This document shows positions 53,574-63,311 of a stretch of DNA of 64,000 nt, piece by piece. Below the pieces are notes generated by a model. The model was given only the letters and a program-made list of their open reading frames with translations, was not told the origin of the DNA and ran no database searches. The translations under genes were made by a program, and so were the position numbers. Source of the DNA: an uncultured Flavobacteriales bacterium (GTDB lineage Bacteria > Bacteroidota > Bacteroidia > Flavobacteriales > Flavobacteriaceae); the NCBI GenBank assembly GCA_913063255.1, contig CAJXYJ010000003.1:1-64000 (forward strand). The letters are read 5' to 3'. Numbering within the stretch: the stretch's first letter is position 1; the number at the start of each line of letters is the position of its first letter.

Positions 53574-54875
53574 TTATTGTTTGATAAGCTTTACAGTTTT
53601 ATTTCCTGTTTCAGTAGATACGATTACGAAATATATACCATTGTCTAAATTAGCCATCCCCAAAGAGAAGTTGTTTGAAACTGGAGATGCATTCTTTACC
53701 ATTTGTCCAACAATATTGTAAACTGCAATATTCATAATTTGCTCATCTGACTGAATATTTACGTTATTAACAGTTGGATTAGGATAGATAGAAACATTAA
53801 TTTTATTAAATTCATTAATCCCTAAAGTACCGGCAGCAACAACAACACTTCCTAAGGTTGCCTCATCCGCAGGGTTTGCATTTAATCCGGTTACCTGGAA
53901 GCCATATTGAACAATTGCATCTGCAGGTTCAACATTGGTATATGATACCGAAAAGTTAGTTCCAGCTCCAGTCAATGGAGCAAATTCCTCTTTTACAACT
54001 GAAAAGTCAGCATTGAAGACTTTAATAAAAGCACGAGCAACATATGGTGCATAAACCATCGTTGCATTTAAAGTGCCACCACCTAAAACCTCAGCAATAA
54101 TAGCTTCACCATCAACGTCAGATACCATTAATGAAGGAATTGTAACATCATCTCCAACTACACCGCCTCCCATTTCAATTATAGGATCTGGGTTATTGTT
54201 CACCACAATAACAGCGATTGCGCCTTCATTTTCAGCAGCTAACACCTTAACTCCAAACTCGCATGCTCCACGTCTTAAAATTGCGATCTTTCCAGCCAAG
54301 GAAGCACCATTAGTAATTGTCTCACAAGCATCATTCGGATCAGTACCCCCGTCAGCATCATCATCAATTACGACTGCCGTGTCTGCAGTTATTGGTGTAG
54401 ATGTAAATGCTCCTCCAAATAGTGCTGCTACTGCAGAATAATTACCTGCTAAAGGTCCATTATTTACACTAAACATAAGATATCCAGATCCTTCTAATGT
54501 ATTGGAAGTAACGTTACCTTCAAAAGTAAGTTCACTACCAACTAATGAAGCGTCTTCAACATACGTATTTCCTTCAAAAGTTTTGTTTCCAAGAAGTGTT
54601 CCTTGATCAACCCAATACGGATCAGCTGGGTTATCCGCATATGTGTTAAAATTAGGCTGAAGAGTTAAGGTATTTGTTCCTGCGTCCACTACCGTTTTTA
54701 AGTCAATAACTCCCCATTCTGATCCCCATAAATATACTCCACCATTTGCAGGTGTTTCAAATACATTTGCATAGCCATTTTGCACAGCATTTGCATCTAC
54801 AGTTACTGTATTTTGAGCTATACCTAAAGAAGTAAAGCTAAATACTAAAGCGATTAAAAGATAATTTTTTTTCAT
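53574..54875 (-). CDS. Secreted PA-domain protein with T9SS tail
   Basis: This 433-residue protein has a signal peptide (1-20, ending LGIAQ). A beta-sandwich region (about 30-150) precedes a protease-associated (PA) domain with GKIAILRRGACEFGVKVLAAENEGA and IPSLMVSDVDGEAI (about 185-265). A further beta region and a T9SS type A sorting domain (IYPNPTVNNVNI ... GIYFVIVSTETGNKTVKLIKQ) follow. PA domains mediate protein or ligand contact and here occur without a peptidase domain. It lies within the beta-glucan locus, but its role there is unclear. Confidence 0.8.
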   Translation of the reverse strand: MKKNYLLIALVFSFTSLGIAQNTVTVDANAVQNGYANVFETPANGGVYLWGSEWGVIDLKTVVDAGTNTLTLQPNFNTYADNPADPYWVDQGTLLGNKTFEGNTYVEDASLVGSELTFEGNVTSNTLEGSGYLMFSVNNGPLAGNYSAVAALFGGAFTSTPITADTAVVIDDDADGGTDPNDACETITNGASLAGKIAILRRGACEFGVKVLAAENEGAIAVIVVNNNPDPIIEMGGGVVGDDVTIPSLMVSDVDGEAIIAEVLGGGTLNATMVYAPYVARAFIKVFNADFSVVKEEFAPLTGAGTNFSVSYTNVEPADAIVQYGFQVTGLNANPADEATLGSVVVAAGTLGINEFNKINVSIYPNPTVNNVNIQSDEQIMNIAVYNIVGQMVKNASPVSNNFSLGMANLDNGIYFVIVSTETGNKTVKLIKQ

Positions 54876-55010
54876 GATTTTAAAATTTAAATTAATATAT
54901 ATAATATTTTTTTAAATAACTAGTAATTAAAGTGTTATAATTAATATTATCAAATATAAGAGTGGATAAGTTATAGAAATATGATAAATGTCATTCTAAT
55001 ATTATTTTCT

Positions 55011-55817
55011 TTATTCTTTTAATAGTTTTATTATTCTAATACCCTTTTCAGAAAATATGTGAACCAAGTAAATTCCTGATTTTAATCCATTCATATTTAA
55101 TGAAATTTCTAAACTATTTGGTTGAAGTGATCGAACATTCTGACCAAAAAGATTATAGATTTTTAATTGAGTTATTGTTTCTTCAGTTTTTAAATTCCAT
55201 ACCGTCTTTACAGGATTAGGATAAGATATAATGGATTGTAATTCATTTTCATTTACTCCCAAAGAAGCTCCAAAAGAAATATTGTCAAAATATATTACAT
55301 CATCGGCTTCACGATCTATAAAATCTGGAAAAATCACGATTTGATCCAACCCTGTTGTTTCTCCTAGTCCTATATAACTTGAAAAATCGATACTGATAAG
55401 TTCCCATTGATTAACGACTGTGTTTGCTAATTTTAATTCCATTTGAGCACCACCAGAAGGAGTGACATATTTAATTCCTATATCACTAATTTTAGTTTTA
55501 TAGACCATTATATTAACTATAGCATTGCTTACATTCAAATCGAAAGTTCCTATATCAGCACCATGCATTGACTCAACTCCTGCCCATGGCATTCCTAAAT
55601 CCAAAGCTGTGAATTTTGCTACAGTTGTAGATGTATTAATCCCTGAAGGGTCTGGATTAGCTACTATTTCAAGAGGAGGGTTTGATTCATTTTCAAAAAC
55701 AGTCCACGTCCAATTATCACCAAATTCACCTGGTTCAAAAGTAACAGGTGCATTTTGTGCTAAACCTGTTGTGAAAATTAATAATGTTATATATAATATA
55801 TAAATTGAATATCTCAT
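55011..55817 (-). CDS. Secreted carbohydrate-binding-like protein with T9SS tail
   Basis: This 268-residue protein has a signal peptide (1-20, ending TGLAQ). One beta-jelly-roll-like module (about 22-180; FGDNWTWTVFEN, VANPDPSGINTS, YFDNISFG) is related to the three repeated modules of the lipoprotein at 59806-61827 (NPDxxGxN, FDFSxxxx, YYFDxI). A T9SS type A sorting domain ends the protein. It is encoded three bases downstream of the GH3 gene in the same direction. A beta-glucan binding function is inferred from location and the shared module. Confidence 0.75.
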   Translation of the reverse strand: MRYSIYILYITLLIFTTGLAQNAPVTFEPGEFGDNWTWTVFENESNPPLEIVANPDPSGINTSTTVAKFTALDLGMPWAGVESMHGADIGTFDLNVSNAIVNIMVYKTKISDIGIKYVTPSGGAQMELKLANTVVNQWELISIDFSSYIGLGETTGLDQIVIFPDFIDREADDVIYFDNISFGASLGVNENELQSIISYPNPVKTVWNLKTEETITQLKIYNLFGQNVRSLQPNSLEISLNMNGLKSGIYLVHIFSEKGIRIIKLLKE

Positions 55818-55820
55818 AAG

Positions 55821-58121
55821 CTATTTAAGTTCAAAATTTATTTTATTAGTAGTTTCAGAACTACCTCCTACAAAAACTTCGAATTCCCCATTTTCTAGAA
55901 GCCATTCTCCATTATTATCATAAAAACCTAATTCCTTATCGGTAAGCACAAAATTTATAGTTTTTATTTCTCCGGGATCTAATTCCAACAATTCGAATCC
56001 TTTTAACTCTTTAACTGGTCTTGTTATACTTGCATATTTATCTCTAATGTAAAGTTGTATAACTTCCTTACCTTTTCGTTTTCCTGTATTTGTGATATCT
56101 ACGCTTACTTTTATTTTTTGATTTGAGTTATAAGAGTTCACAATTTTTATATCACTATAGTTAAAAGTTGTATAACTTAATCCATAACCAAAAGGATATA
56201 AGGGTGTATTTTCTTCATCACTATAATGAGACCAAAAAACAATTTCTGGTCCAGGTGAATTTGGTCTTCCCGTATTTTTATAATTATAATACAAAGGAAC
56301 TTGTCCTATATTTCTTGGAAATGTCATAGGTAATTTACCACTAGGATTGTAATCACCATAGAGTACTTTTGCAATTGCATGGCCACTTTGAGTCCCTAAT
56401 TGCCAAGCTTCCACTATGGCCGGTATATTTTTATCAGCCCAGTTAATTGCAAGAGGTCTTCCGTTATTAAGCACTAAAACGATATTTTTATTTACTTTGA
56501 ATATTTCTTCAAGAAGTTCTTGTTGTACACCAGGTAATTCCAAAGAAGTTCTACTTCTTCCTTCACCACTTTGAAAACCATGCTCTCCTAAAACCATTAC
56601 TACTATGTCGGCACTATTTGCAACTCTTATAGCTTCTTTAAACTCACTTTTATTAGTAGTATTAATTTTTAATTCTGAAACAAATTCTGTTTTACCAATG
56701 GTTAAATCAGCTCCTTTTGAGAAAGTAATTAAATTTCCATTATATTCACTCATACCTTCCAATACAGAAACAGCAGTATGGTCATCAGCAGCAATTCTCC
56801 AACTGCCAAGTGGACTTGTTTTATCTGAAGCTAATGCTCCAATTATTGCTATCTTTTGCCCTTCTTTTTTTAAGGGAAGAAGATCTCCTTCATTTTTGAG
56901 AAGGACTATAGATTTTTTAGCAATATCTAAAGCTGCATCATTTATTTTTTTACTTCCTGTGATTTCTTTTTCTCTTTCTAAATCACAATACCTATAAGGG
57001 TCTTCAAATAAACCTAGTTCAAACTTTACTTTTAGAATTCTTCTAACTGCATCATCGATAAGTTGTATATCTACTTTATCAGTATCTACCAGGTTTTTTA
57101 GATGGCTTACGTATAGATAAGATTCCATATCCATATCTGAGCCTGCCTTTAAGGCAATTTCAGCAGCATGAGCTCCATCTTTAGCATGACCATGGGCAAT
57201 CATTTCTGTTATGGAACCCCAATCAGAAACAACAAAACCATTATAGTCCCATTGCTCTTTTAATATATCTCTTTGTAAGTATGAATTCCCCGTTGCAGGA
57301 ACACCATTTAATTCATTAAATGAATTCATAAATGTTTTAACTCCAGCATTTTTAGCAGCAATAAATGGTGGGAAGACCATATTATATAATGTTGAAGTTC
57401 CTATATCTACTGTATTATAATCTCTACCCCCTTCCACAAATCCATAGGCTGCAAAATGTTTTGCACAAGCTGCAATGGTGAAGTTTGAATTAAGTTCATC
57501 ACCTTGAAATCCATTTATTCTTGCAGTTGCTATTTTACTACCTAAAAAAGGGTCTTCTCCGGCTCCTTCCATAACTCGTCCCCATCTTGCATCTCTTGAA
57601 ATATCAATCATAGGTGCAAATGTCCAGTTTATTCCAGCAGCAGAGGATTCAAGCGCAGCCATGGCTGCAGATTTTTGAATCGCTTCTAAGTCCCAACTTG
57701 CAGCTTCAGCAATAGGTATTGGGCTTATTGTTTTATAACCATGTATAACATCAAATCCTATTATTAAAGGAATACCTAATCTTGATTCTTCAACTGCCAC
57801 TTTTTGAACTGCCATAACATCTTTTACTCCCCGGACATTTAGCATAGAACCTACCAGGCCATTTTTTAAATCTTTATATTTTTTTTCAGCATCACCTCCT
57901 TTTGGTGCAGGGCCTGTAAAATCCCAAAAGCCATTGTATTGATTCATCTGGCCAATTTTTTCTTCTAAGGTCATTTTAGATAGAAGATTCTCAACTTTTT
58001 GATCAATCACAGTAACTTCTTGCGTTTCATTTTCATTTGAGAATAAATTAGTACAAGACCAAAAGATTATGAGTATCCCTACAAAAAATGATGCTATTTT
58101 TATTTTTTTTAAAATTCTCAT
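55821..58121 (-). CDS. Family GH3 beta-glucosidase
   Basis: This 766-residue protein has a lipoprotein-type signal (IFWSCTNLF). The GH3 N-domain includes FDVIHGYKTISPIPIAEAASWD and RWGRVMEGAGEDPFLGS, with the nucleophile Asp in GFVVSDWGSI (about residue 300). The C-domain follows with GEHGFQSGEGRSR, and the Fn3-like domain (YIRDKYASITRPVKELKGFE) ends the protein. It would split short beta-glucans to glucose. Its ATG overlaps the GH16 stop by one base, so the two are co-translated. Placement on the periplasmic or outer-membrane face fits a lipoprotein. Confidence 0.95.
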   Translation of the reverse strand: MRILKKIKIASFFVGILIIFWSCTNLFSNENETQEVTVIDQKVENLLSKMTLEEKIGQMNQYNGFWDFTGPAPKGGDAEKKYKDLKNGLVGSMLNVRGVKDVMAVQKVAVEESRLGIPLIIGFDVIHGYKTISPIPIAEAASWDLEAIQKSAAMAALESSAAGINWTFAPMIDISRDARWGRVMEGAGEDPFLGSKIATARINGFQGDELNSNFTIAACAKHFAAYGFVEGGRDYNTVDIGTSTLYNMVFPPFIAAKNAGVKTFMNSFNELNGVPATGNSYLQRDILKEQWDYNGFVVSDWGSITEMIAHGHAKDGAHAAEIALKAGSDMDMESYLYVSHLKNLVDTDKVDIQLIDDAVRRILKVKFELGLFEDPYRYCDLEREKEITGSKKINDAALDIAKKSIVLLKNEGDLLPLKKEGQKIAIIGALASDKTSPLGSWRIAADDHTAVSVLEGMSEYNGNLITFSKGADLTIGKTEFVSELKINTTNKSEFKEAIRVANSADIVVMVLGEHGFQSGEGRSRTSLELPGVQQELLEEIFKVNKNIVLVLNNGRPLAINWADKNIPAIVEAWQLGTQSGHAIAKVLYGDYNPSGKLPMTFPRNIGQVPLYYNYKNTGRPNSPGPEIVFWSHYSDEENTPLYPFGYGLSYTTFNYSDIKIVNSYNSNQKIKVSVDITNTGKRKGKEVIQLYIRDKYASITRPVKELKGFELLELDPGEIKTINFVLTDKELGFYDNNGEWLLENGEFEVFVGGSSETTNKINFELK

Positions 58122-59800
58122 TATTGGTATACTCTTATATAATCAATTTCCATACTTGATTGTTCAAATGAAGGGTCGATATTACCTCCAAAAGTGCCTC
58201 CCATTGCTACATTAAGCAGTAAGAAAAAATCTTGATTAAAAGGAACATTAGCGTTATTTGAAAAAGTGTGATATTGTTCTCCATCAACTAAAAAGTTAAT
58301 AGAAGATTCTGTCCATTGAATTTCATAATTGTAAAATTCTGTTGAGACATTAGGTATTGAAATGGTGTTTCCATTACCATTTCCTCCTGAGTTTCCTGGA
58401 TAATGTAAGGTTCCATGGATAGTGTTTTGGTTGTTTCCTATATGTTCAACAATATCTATTTCGCCACAATCGGGCCATCCTACCTCATCAATATTTGAAC
58501 CTAACATCCATATTGCTGGCCAAGTACCACCTCCTTCAGGAAATTTAGCTCTTACTACAACTCTTCCGTATTTAAATTCAAATTTTTCTTTACTTTTTAA
58601 TCTCGACGATGTATAATTACTGCCTTCATAGGCTTCAGCGATTGCAGTAATTTTTAAAATTCCGTTCTCTACTACTACATTTTCAGTTCTATCTGTATAA
58701 TATTGAGCTTCTTGATTTCCCCAACCATTATCACCAGTTCCAATGTCGTAATCCCAAATATCCCCACAAGGAGCACCGTCTATGTCAAATTCTTCTGCCC
58801 ATACTAAAGTAAGATTATCACCAGATCCAACTTCGCCTGTTTCTCCATTACAATCATCGCCTCCCTCTGAATTATTTGTAGTAAATTTTTGATACCAAGC
58901 TAGTGTCGCTCCTGAAGGTTCGGTTTGAATTACACGAACATGTATTTCAGTTTCTGAAATAGATAATATTTCATAGTCATTATTTCCTAAGAAATAACTT
59001 AAAATATTATCTTGAATTGCAAAAGAAGTTTGCGTAGATAAATCTTCAGAAATTCCAGATATTGAAGGAGAAAAACTAACAGTGTTAATCCCAGAAGTAT
59101 CATATTCATAACAAGTATCTTCACTTGGATTTGGTAATCCTAATTCACCTTCAACTTCTAATCTATGAAAATAAGTGTTGCCTAGGTTTAATAATTCAAA
59201 AGTTACATTTTCGTTTTCATCTTGTGTAAATATTAATTCATCTTCATAAAGACAACCTACATCTTCTTTCTCAAATGGCGAAGCTGCATAGTAGCTTGGG
59301 TCAACTGTATCAATAGGTCCAACACCAAGATGTGCCGGTACAGGAGCATTCCAATACCATGTTTTAGAACTTGATTCACCCCCAGTCAACATGTTTTTAA
59401 TCTCAATTGGATTAAAATCACTATATACCTCAACATTTGTTGTTTTTGAAGAACTAATACCTCCTCTTCCTGAAGCTATCACAGTAACTGGATATGTATT
59501 TAAACCATTTTGGGTAAATCTATGTGCACTATTTCCTGATGGAGAAACTGTATTTCCTGTACCATCTCCAAAATTGTATTGGAAAGTAATTGCATTATCT
59601 GCTGATGCAATAAAATTAACAAAACCGGTTCCATCCCCATTTGGATTTGAAGAATCTTGACCTATGATATCATAGTCTATGCTCAGATTGGTCGGGGCTA
59701 AAATTTCCCCAAAATCTTGATCTTCATCTTGGCAAGAAATAAATCCAATAAATAATAGAATGGAAATGCCATATTTTAATTTATGCTTAAGATTTTTCAT
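58121..59800 (-). CDS. Lipoprotein endo-beta-1,3-glucanase (GH16) with PKD domain
   Basis: This 559-residue protein has a lipoprotein signal (GFISCQDED, Cys about 23). A PKD domain (about 35-125; YNFGDGTGNTVSP) is followed by an unassigned region, then a GH16 catalytic domain (about 325-559) with CGEIDIVEHIG, in which the two Glu residues of the ExDxxE motif are the nucleophile and acid/base. The final strand is MEIDYIRVYQ. This GH16 type cleaves laminarin-like beta-1,3-glucans. It is located next to SusD and SusC genes, as expected for a beta-glucan PUL. Confidence 0.95.
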   Translation of the reverse strand: MKNLKHKLKYGISILLFIGFISCQDEDQDFGEILAPTNLSIDYDIIGQDSSNPNGDGTGFVNFIASADNAITFQYNFGDGTGNTVSPSGNSAHRFTQNGLNTYPVTVIASGRGGISSSKTTNVEVYSDFNPIEIKNMLTGGESSSKTWYWNAPVPAHLGVGPIDTVDPSYYAASPFEKEDVGCLYEDELIFTQDENENVTFELLNLGNTYFHRLEVEGELGLPNPSEDTCYEYDTSGINTVSFSPSISGISEDLSTQTSFAIQDNILSYFLGNNDYEILSISETEIHVRVIQTEPSGATLAWYQKFTTNNSEGGDDCNGETGEVGSGDNLTLVWAEEFDIDGAPCGDIWDYDIGTGDNGWGNQEAQYYTDRTENVVVENGILKITAIAEAYEGSNYTSSRLKSKEKFEFKYGRVVVRAKFPEGGGTWPAIWMLGSNIDEVGWPDCGEIDIVEHIGNNQNTIHGTLHYPGNSGGNGNGNTISIPNVSTEFYNYEIQWTESSINFLVDGEQYHTFSNNANVPFNQDFFLLLNVAMGGTFGGNIDPSFEQSSMEIDYIRVYQ

Positions 59801-59805
59801 AGCTT

Positions 59806-61827
59806 TTAATTAGTCAATTGAAATTCATCATAATAATAAGTGGAATCATCACCTGGGTTACCAAAATCAAAGAAGATTACAATTCTAGTATAATCGGCAA
59901 AAGGAGCACCACTAAAATCATAGACTAATTCTTCCCATTCATTTGACACTGTACTTTGTAAGTCTACTTCGTGTACTATTGAAGCATCTACATTTTCTAA
60001 TTTTAATTTAATCGTTGCTCCGACTATAGGAGCATTTATCATTACACTTATATTGTTGTAATTATTTAAGTCTAATGGTGATGCAACTTCAAAAAATGAA
60101 CCTGCCCAAGTTTCAGATCCTACTGTTTTCAGCTGACTAACTGAAGTTGCAGTAGGGTTCAATCCTGATGTATCAGGGTTTGAAACTATTTGTGGAGCTT
60201 CAATATTTCCAAATTCTATAAATATTGGAAGAGTCCCTTCAAAATCTTCAATAATTAGTGGTGGTGAAGTTGATATTAAGCCACCTTCTCCAACTTCAAT
60301 TTCATCGAAATAATATAATGATCCATCGCCAACATTTCCAAAATCAAAAAAGATAACAACTCTATTATATTGAGCTTCTGGTGCATCTATAAAATCAAAG
60401 GTTAATTCTTCCCATGAATTTACAGTAGTAGTGGTCATGTCTACTTCATGGGTAATTGTTGCATCTGCATTCTCTAATTTTAGCTTTACGACTTTTCCTG
60501 CAAAAGGTGAATACGTTTTTAATCGCATCTTTTTAACGCCAGCAAAATCAATAACTTGATTGGTTAATTCGAAAAAGGTGCCCCCCCATACTTCAGATCC
60601 AACAGCGTTATCAAATTGCGCTGCATTGTTAGTGTTGTTAATTCCTCCTAAATCAGGGTTAGACACAACTTGTGTTGCGCCAATATTTCCGAAATCTGTA
60701 AATATTGGTGGGGTACCTTCAAAATCTTGAAATAATTCAAATACTTCTGAATTAGATTGAGATAATATTATATCATCAAAATAATAGCTGCTATCATTTC
60801 CTTCGTTACCGAAATCGAAAAATAAAACTACTTTATGGTACTCTTGACTTAGGTCTGCATTACTAAAATCAAAAGTTAATGTTTCCCAAGAATTTGCTGT
60901 ATTATTCACTACATCTACCTCATAGAAAATATCAGGATTAGTAGCATTTTCAATTTTAAGTTTAACAATAATTCCACTTACAGGTGACCATACATTTACA
61001 CTTAAATTGACTAGAGATGTAAAATCTATTGGTTCATCTAATTGTAAAAATGTTCCTCCCCATACTTCCGCGCCAACTGGTTTTACTAATTGTCCAACTT
61101 TTATACTTAAATTATTCCCTGATACATCTGGGTTATCTATTACAGAAGAAGTAACATTTCCAAAATCAACAAATGCATAATCTAAAGTAGAATCTTCAAA
61201 ATCGATTGGTAATAAAAGTGGGTTTGATATGGTTACTAATTGAGTTACTTCTAAAGTACCTTCAATTCCACTAATTGCTACAACCCTAACTTCATATTCG
61301 CCTACTTCACTATAAATATGCGATATTGTTTCATCCACCATTAAAGGAGTAGGTTCTTCATCCACCGCATCTCCAAAATAAACTTCAAACATTGTTGCAT
61401 AATCTGCATTTGCTGACACATTTATTTGAAAATTGTTTTCTGGATCATTTTCAATAGTAATTACTAAATTCTCTGGAGGTCTAAAAGAAACTATTAAGGG
61501 TTGAATAACCTCTGCTGTCTTACCATTTAAGTTTTTTGCAACTATACGAACTTGATAAGTCCCCTCAGCATAAATCCGATCCACACTTTCTCCAACGTTT
61601 AGAGCTACATATTCATCAGTTCCATCTGCAAAATAAATTTCAAATAGTGTAGCTGAATCTGCACTCGGTGTAATAGTTACTAAACCTGTATTATCTTGAG
61701 TGATTATATAATTAACTGATATATTTGTAGGCCCAGAAATATTGGACAAATCAGTAAGATCATCATTAGTGCAAGACATAACTAATAACGCTATCAATAA
61801 ATTGCAAGTATATTTAATAATTTTCAT
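59806..61827 (-). CDS. Surface lipoprotein with two PKD-like and three repeated binding modules
   Basis: The ATG at 61827 gives 673 residues with a lipoprotein signal (LVMSCTNDD). An upstream frame extension of 12 codons overlaps susD and is not preferred. Two PKD-like repeats (about 25-200; FEIYFADGTDEYV and FEVYFGDAVDEEP) are followed by three modules of about 145 residues. Each module has FxDFGN, NPDxxG, EVWGGTFF, VKLKLENA, EVDxxxxxxNSWExLTFDF and FFDFGNxGDxSxYYFDE. Carbohydrate binding is inferred from its position between susD and GH16, where glycan-binding proteins are commonly found. Confidence 0.8.
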   Translation of the reverse strand: MKIIKYTCNLLIALLVMSCTNDDLTDLSNISGPTNISVNYIITQDNTGLVTITPSADSATLFEIYFADGTDEYVALNVGESVDRIYAEGTYQVRIVAKNLNGKTAEVIQPLIVSFRPPENLVITIENDPENNFQINVSANADYATMFEVYFGDAVDEEPTPLMVDETISHIYSEVGEYEVRVVAISGIEGTLEVTQLVTISNPLLLPIDFEDSTLDYAFVDFGNVTSSVIDNPDVSGNNLSIKVGQLVKPVGAEVWGGTFLQLDEPIDFTSLVNLSVNVWSPVSGIIVKLKIENATNPDIFYEVDVVNNTANSWETLTFDFSNADLSQEYHKVVLFFDFGNEGNDSSYYFDDIILSQSNSEVFELFQDFEGTPPIFTDFGNIGATQVVSNPDLGGINNTNNAAQFDNAVGSEVWGGTFFELTNQVIDFAGVKKMRLKTYSPFAGKVVKLKLENADATITHEVDMTTTTVNSWEELTFDFIDAPEAQYNRVVIFFDFGNVGDGSLYYFDEIEVGEGGLISTSPPLIIEDFEGTLPIFIEFGNIEAPQIVSNPDTSGLNPTATSVSQLKTVGSETWAGSFFEVASPLDLNNYNNISVMINAPIVGATIKLKLENVDASIVHEVDLQSTVSNEWEELVYDFSGAPFADYTRIVIFFDFGNPGDDSTYYYDEFQLTN

Positions 61828-61838
61828 TCTAATATATT

Positions 61839-63305
61839 TTAGTATCCTGGATTTTGTTCCCATCTATTACCTGTTAAATCAATTTCTATAGAAGGTATTG
61901 GGAATAATTCGTTTTTGCCAATTACAAATCCATCAATTTCATTTCCAGCTCGTCCTGTTCTAACCAAATCGAAAAAATGATGCCCTTCTCCTACTAGTTC
62001 AACTCTTCGTTCGTGATATATATCTGAAGTAAGTGCAGTACCTGAGCTTGAAACTTCATTTAATGAAGCTCTTAACCTAACTCTATTTAGATATAATCTA
62101 GCTCTGCTTTCATCTATCCCTCCTCTGTTTAATGCTTCAGCAGCCATTAATAGTACATCCGCAAAACGAATAGCTCTGTAATTATTTGGATTCGTAAGGT
62201 TTGCATCACCAGTGTTTAAATCTCCTTGACGAGAAATATACTTTCTATTGTAATAGCCTGTATGCTCATAACCAGTAGTAAAAGTAGCTCCGTTTGAAGA
62301 AGCCCAGGCATCAATATCTAGAATCGAAATATCTTTACGAGTATCGTTTGCCTCAAATTGATCTACCACCTCTTGAGTAGGAACATTAAAACTAAACCCT
62401 GATTCAAAAAGTGGTCCGTCATAATTACGGATTCCATTAAACCCTACTGCTACATTTCCTTCACTACATTGCAAACAACCAAAACCAGCACCTTGAACAT
62501 CGGTGTATTGGACTTCGAATACAGATTCTATATTATTTTCATTGTCATTTTCAAACATGGTAGCATAATCAGTTAATAGATCATAAGGACCATTATTAAT
62601 TACACTTTCTAGTGCATTTGCAGCTTCAGAAAACTTGTTTTGAAACAGATAAACTTTACCTAATAATGCTTGAGCAGCTCCTTTTGTAACCCTGCCTATC
62701 TCCATTTGTGTATAAGGTAAATTATCAGAAGCAAAAATTAAATCTTGTTCTATCTGATTGTATATTTCATTTAATGGAGTTCGATCAATTTCAAATTGAT
62801 CACCAAATTGAATACGCTTATCAACTACCAGAGGAACTTCTCCAAACCATTTTATAAGCTCAAAATAATAATATGCTCTTAAAAACCGTGTTTGGGCTAT
62901 CACTTGCTCTTTTCCTTCAAAATCTGTTTTATCTTTAAATTCCATGATATAATTTGCTCTATTAACACCCGCAAACATCCAAGACCAAATGTTACGCAAT
63001 TCTTCATTAACAGGAAAGTGTATCATATCATCAATTTGTTGAATTCCAGGGACATCTGTAGCACTTTCTCCTCCTGCTAAAGTATTATCTGATGCAATTT
63101 CACCAAGCATTACATTTAAATAAGTAGATTGTAACAAATCATAAGCGCCAATTAAAGCATCTTGATAATCTTGTTCTGAATTAAAAAAATCTTCTGAATT
63201 TTCTTCATTTGGAGCAACATCAATAAAATCATCACTGCATGAAGAGATCATGATTAATAAAATTACTAAGAAGTATTTGTTTAATATTGTTTTTATTCTA
63301 AACAT
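61839..63305 (-). CDS. susD: SusD/RagB-family nutrient-binding lipoprotein
   Basis: This 488-residue protein has a lipoprotein signal (MISSCSDDF, Cys about 23). The SusD body includes FFNSEQDYQDALIGAYDLLQSTY, RFLRAYYYFELIKWFGEVPLV and the RagB C-terminal ending RRVELVGEGHHFFDLVRTG ... FPIPSIEIDLTGNRWEQNPGY. It binds oligosaccharide at the cell surface and covers the SusC barrel. The SusC gene is directly upstream, 6 bases away. Confidence 0.95.
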   Translation of the reverse strand: MFRIKTILNKYFLVILLIMISSCSDDFIDVAPNEENSEDFFNSEQDYQDALIGAYDLLQSTYLNVMLGEIASDNTLAGGESATDVPGIQQIDDMIHFPVNEELRNIWSWMFAGVNRANYIMEFKDKTDFEGKEQVIAQTRFLRAYYYFELIKWFGEVPLVVDKRIQFGDQFEIDRTPLNEIYNQIEQDLIFASDNLPYTQMEIGRVTKGAAQALLGKVYLFQNKFSEAANALESVINNGPYDLLTDYATMFENDNENNIESVFEVQYTDVQGAGFGCLQCSEGNVAVGFNGIRNYDGPLFESGFSFNVPTQEVVDQFEANDTRKDISILDIDAWASSNGATFTTGYEHTGYYNRKYISRQGDLNTGDANLTNPNNYRAIRFADVLLMAAEALNRGGIDESRARLYLNRVRLRASLNEVSSSGTALTSDIYHERRVELVGEGHHFFDLVRTGRAGNEIDGFVIGKNELFPIPSIEIDLTGNRWEQNPGY

Positions 63306-63311
63306 AATAAA

